A stretch of 64,000 nt of DNA from Bacteroidales bacterium (GTDB lineage Bacteria > Bacteroidota > Bacteroidia > Bacteroidales > UBA6680), in assembly GCA_025210735.1 (NCBI GenBank), contig JAOARD010000007.1, forward strand, positions 62,001-126,000, read 5' to 3'. The position numbers were made by a program, and so were the translations under genes. Below are positions 61,580 to 64,000 of this stretch, piece by piece. Positions within the stretch are counted from its first letter, which is position 1. Each line of letters begins with the position of its first letter. A model generated the notes under the pieces. The model ran no database searches. It had not been told where the DNA came from and saw only the letters and a program-made list of their open reading frames with translations.

Positions 61580-61597
61580 TTTAACGAAAAGCATCAG

Positions 61598-62080
61598 ATG
61601 ATAAACCGATATATTATGAGTAGACCATGCCCTTTCTGTAGTGCTGTAGATAATGATTTATGGTTTTGTGAATCCGAAAATTTTGTTGCTATATATAATA
61701 TTGCACCTATATTGCCGGGGCACTCTATGATAATACCCAAAAACCACTACAGCAATGTACTTGATATGGATAACGATAAGCTTGCTGAGATGATGGTATT
61801 TAGCAGAGAGGTTATAGATATTCTTACAATTGCCTTTAAAGCTGAATCATTTAACTGGACAATACAGGATGGCGAACCAGCAGGACAAACTGTTGATCAT
61901 GTTCATATGCATATTATACCACGAACAGAAGACGATCTGTCCGATCCCAGCGACTGGTATCCTATTTTACAGAAAAGCACAACAGAGAATATTGACAGTT
62001 CATTAAGAGCAAAATTTAATAATCAGGAGTATCAGAACATAACCAATCATCTTAAAGCTATTGGGAAAAGAAAATCTTAG
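61598..62080 (+). CDS. HIT-family nucleotide hydrolase/transferase
   Basis: A histidine-triad protein of about 160 residues (from the ATG at 61598; the ATG at 61616, MSRPCPFC, is an equally good start). The N-terminal CPFC zinc knuckle, the ILPGHSMIIPKNHYSN loop and the triad DHVHMHIIPR (HxHxH) define the family. It probably hydrolyses dinucleotide polyphosphates or adenosine phosphoramidate-type compounds. Monocistronic. Confidence 0.88.
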   Translation: MINRYIMSRPCPFCSAVDNDLWFCESENFVAIYNIAPILPGHSMIIPKNHYSNVLDMDNDKLAEMMVFSREVIDILTIAFKAESFNWTIQDGEPAGQTVDHVHMHIIPRTEDDLSDPSDWYPILQKSTTENIDSSLRAKFNNQEYQNITNHLKAIGKRKS

Positions 62081-62104
62081 CAACATATCTCAATAAGAGA
62101 GTAT

Positions 62105-62172
62105 ACCTTGTGTATCATACCATATTGTTTGTTTTCGTCTGAGTTATAATATCATATGTATGTACACAAGGT
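62105..62172 (+). terminator. Long-range inverted repeat after the HIT gene
   Basis: Perfect 10-bp arms ACCTTGTGTA (62105-62114) and TACACAAGGT (62163-62172), 48 bp apart, followed by TTTT. It lies 25 nt after the HIT stop and may work as a terminator for the plus strand. Confidence 0.45.
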
Positions 62173-62181
62173 TTTAATTAA

Positions 62182-62445
62182 CTAATATCCAATATTAATA
62201 AATGGCGATGCTCTTGCACCTATCCTGTTCCACAATCCTATCTGAATCCCTGTTGCTCTGTCCGTTATATTCAGTATTGATATCTGAACACCAACAAAAC
62301 AGTTGCTTCGGTTAGCTATTAATGTTACAAACAGCCCTTTACCATAACTGATATCTGAAAACATAAGCCGCTGTACTATTTTAATAACAAATACTGATAG
62401 TGTTGAACAGAATATTAAGTACTCTGTAATTTTTAAATATCTCAT
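62182..62445 (-). CDS. Short LA_2272-type repeat protein
   Basis: An 87-residue protein from the ATG at 62445 (MRYLKITEYLIFC). A hydrophobic N-terminal segment (about 5-25) is followed by a GVQISILN / TGIQIGLWN pattern, the same GxQxGxxN repeat as in the 371-residue neighbour. It starts 17 nt after the neighbour's stop, so the two are probably co-transcribed. It could be a truncated relative. Function unknown. Confidence 0.55.
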   Translation of the reverse strand: MRYLKITEYLIFCSTLSVFVIKIVQRLMFSDISYGKGLFVTLIANRSNCFVGVQISILNITDRATGIQIGLWNRIGARASPFINIGY

Positions 62446-62461
62446 TGCTTGCAATAAAACA

Positions 62462-63577
62462 TTAAAGTGTAACAGATAGTCCCAGATTAAAGCCTATCCA
62501 TACAGATGTTTCTGTTCTGTTATTATCGTATCGGTATATTGTATATGGTACATCAATGGTTCCGAAATCGGCTCCGTTCTTTACATCTGTTACATACACA
62601 TTTACAGCCGGTCCTGCAAACAGAGACATACCATGCCCGATATTGTAGTTGTAATTAATGCTAAGACGATTTAATAAGTTCAGCTCATCCCATGTATCAT
62701 TATGTACAATATTATTTGCTACAGCCTCAACTGATATTCCATGATTACCCTTTATAGTATGCAGACTACCAAAACCATATCCGTAAACTATATCACTATC
62801 ATCGCCTGTGTAACCAACATTAAAAATGGTATAGAATTTCTCAACTCCCATCTTGTAACTGAAGTTACCATATACAACCTCATTTGCACTGATACTAAAG
62901 TTGTAATACCCGTTATTTACAATACTAATAAGTCCTACAGGTATACCATTGTCTGAGTTATTTACAATATTTACAACCCCTAACTGAAAACCTTTCAGCC
63001 TGTTTGCCTGATTCACTACACCAATCTGTGCTCCCTTTACATCTCCTAATGCAACATTCACAACCCCAAGTTGCATTCCGTTTACCGATCCCGGTGTAAA
63101 GTTTACAGATCCAGACAGAGCCAAGCCTATTATTGAGTCTGTAGCAATATTAGCAACACCTGCAACAGATATACCTCTGTTACTTCTGCTCATATTCAGT
63201 ACACCAGATAACTGTAGTCCGATAACATCGCCTGTTGATACATTACATACTCCACCTAACAGAGCACCTTTAGCACTACCTGTGTTTACATTAAAAACAC
63301 CTCCTATCTGCATGCCTGTTACATCACCGCTATTATAGTTTCCTACACCACCCAGTTCAAATCCGTTAACACCACCATTAACACCCCAGAGCATATTAAA
63401 CGATAATCTGTTTGAATAACCGGCAGAACCAATACCGTTTGTTCCTAAAGGATACATAAAACTCACCTGAGCAGGTCGCTCTGTTTTATTACTCTCTGAC
63501 TGACCAAAAATGTTAGCCGATATAAATGTTGCAAATAGAGTTATTGCAATTACCCTTGTTATAATTCCTGTTTTCAT
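62462..63577 (-). CDS. Exported LA_2272-like surface-repeat protein with C-terminal beta-barrel
   Basis: A 371-residue exported protein with signal peptide MKTGIITRVIAITLFATFISANIFG. From about residue 70 to 215 it holds roughly eight to nine repeats of 14-24 residues with a G.Q.G.VN pattern (GLQLSGVLN, GMQLGVVN, GAQIGVVN, GFQLGVVN). A beta-rich segment to the C-terminus (LFAGPAVNVYV, SVWIGFNLGLSV) ends like an outer-membrane strand. The repeats match the LA_2272-type surface repeat. The role is unknown; it is probably cell-surface. A partial paralogue of its C-terminus lies at the window edge. Confidence 0.75.
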   Translation of the reverse strand: MKTGIITRVIAITLFATFISANIFGQSESNKTERPAQVSFMYPLGTNGIGSAGYSNRLSFNMLWGVNGGVNGFELGGVGNYNSGDVTGMQIGGVFNVNTGSAKGALLGGVCNVSTGDVIGLQLSGVLNMSRSNRGISVAGVANIATDSIIGLALSGSVNFTPGSVNGMQLGVVNVALGDVKGAQIGVVNQANRLKGFQLGVVNIVNNSDNGIPVGLISIVNNGYYNFSISANEVVYGNFSYKMGVEKFYTIFNVGYTGDDSDIVYGYGFGSLHTIKGNHGISVEAVANNIVHNDTWDELNLLNRLSINYNYNIGHGMSLFAGPAVNVYVTDVKNGADFGTIDVPYTIYRYDNNRTETSVWIGFNLGLSVTL

Positions 63578-63718
63578 CTGTTTTGAATGTTTTCTGTTAT
63601 TATATTTTAACTTTTACACACTCAAGACAACTGTAAACAGACTTACCCTTACTCTGATTTAATTTTTTTTGATTTTTTTAATAACTTTTCTATCTAAGTC
63701 CTATATTTCAAGCATTTA

Positions 63719-64000
63719 TCAGAATCTAAATCCAACATTCCAACCTATCCAAACAATATCTTTACTATCAGATATTGCATCTTTTATATGTTTATTGCCT
63801 CTGTATATATCGTCACCAATACTACCATCCTCTAAAGAGTTCTTTTTATTAGGCAATATCAGATTAAATGATGGCCCGGTTGTAAATGTTAAACTCTTGT
63901 AGATTTTATAGTTCAGCCCTATCTGAAACCGGTACAGATTTCCTGCAAATATTCCGTTTGTAAGCTCTCTGCCTAATACAGCAGAACTTATGACTTCAGC
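63719..64000 (-). CDS. Outer-membrane protein, C-terminal part only (gene runs off the window)
   Basis: A minus-strand frame that is open at base 64000 ends at TGA 63719-63721. The 93 visible residues are amphipathic beta strands: LYRFQIGLNYKIYKSLTFTT, GPSFNLILP, and a final strand WIGWNVGFRF ending in Phe. The C-terminus resembles that of the repeat protein at 62462-63577 (GPAVNVYV and WIGFNLGLSV), so the genes are probably paralogues. Length and N-terminus are unknown. Confidence 0.65.
   Translation of the reverse strand, partial: AEVISSAVLGRELTNGIFAGNLYRFQIGLNYKIYKSLTFTTGPSFNLILPNKKNSLEDGSIGDDIYRGNKHIKDAISDSKDIVWIGWNVGFRF

Larger units (their letters stand above)
61232..61597. other. Divergent intergenic region between the Gate-domain and HIT genes
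   Basis: 366 bp. It holds the CRP/FNR-like operator (61343-61360), a small GCATT/AATGC hairpin near 61302 and the TATTTTTG box of the HIT gene (61572-61579). No gene of its own was seen. Confidence 0.6.

Noticed and set aside
62463-63577. Tandem GxQxGxxN repeats as a CRISPR-like or DNA repeat array
   Set aside because: The periodicity is at protein level with variable DNA and variable unit length; no identical DNA repeats with spacers exist.

Overview
The window is AT-rich chromosomal DNA of an anaerobic, fermentative member of the Bacteroidota (Bacteroidales/Marinilabiliales type). Evidence: -7 boxes of the Bacteroidota TAnnTTTG form; a DPP11-like S46 peptidase and an S9 dipeptidyl-peptidase; a PorE-like OmpA/beta-propeller protein; a DUF7935-type protein; SusC-style carboxypeptidase-regulatory domains; a KdsC-like phosphatase; and the serC-serA-DUF1015 gene order. 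No rRNA, tRNA, CRISPR array, intact transposon or phage gene was seen.

Region by region. 1-1142: the 5' part of an unknown gene, then about 950 bp without an intact gene, holding inverted repeats and a decayed short gene. 1143-3317: an alkylsulfatase-like metallo-beta-lactamase-fold protein. 3642-10659 (+): a four-gene redox operon with NuoE-like and NuoF-like proteins, a 1233-residue fusion (NuoG-type 2Fe-2S, GltD/NfnB-type flavin-NADPH module, ferredoxin clusters and a degenerate formate-dehydrogenase-like domain), and a dihydroorotate-dehydrogenase-like flavoprotein; it resembles the Sporomusa-type (Stn) bifurcating transhydrogenases. 10737-19052 (-): envelope proteins (two MuiA/DUF4139 paralogues, a DUF2007 protein, a lipoprotein, a PorE-like protein, a 5'-nucleotidase lipoprotein). 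19290-22307: a GH3/beta-lactamase fusion. 22507-26884 (+): methylmalonyl-CoA epimerase and the sodium-pumping methylmalonyl-CoA decarboxylase, i.e. the propionate branch of fermentation. 27012-28761: a lipoprotein and two membrane proteins.

28838-41041 (-) is the centrepiece: two NAD(P)-linked [FeFe] hydrogenases (a four-gene Hnd-type operon and a three-gene HydABC-type operon) flank a six-gene cassette with a sensory-type [FeFe] hydrogenase homologue, two stand-alone HATPase proteins, two DRTGG-domain proteins and a PHP-domain protein. With 3642-10659 this makes three paralogous NuoEF diaphorase modules that could balance NADH, NADPH, ferredoxin and H2. The cassette probably senses H2 or redox state.

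41274-53621 (-): housekeeping genes (S46 peptidase, Maf, UbiA-family prenyltransferase, KdsC-like phosphatase, DUF2520, histidine kinase, DUF1015, serA, serC, comB, gcvT). A roughly 95-nt leader just upstream of serA is duplicated upstream of a DRTGG gene in the sensory cassette. 53925-64000: an orphan Hpt protein, an S9 peptidase, a SUFU-domain protein, a tightly coupled three-gene operon (small unknown protein, M48-like HExxH protein, dCTP-deaminase-like protein), a Gate-domain membrane protein, a HIT protein and outer-membrane/repeat proteins.

Most interesting: the Stn-like fusion with a dead molybdopterin domain, the hydrogenase-sensor cassette, the duplicated leader, and the HExxH/dCTP-deaminase operon. 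All functions are inferred by reading motifs; no search was run.
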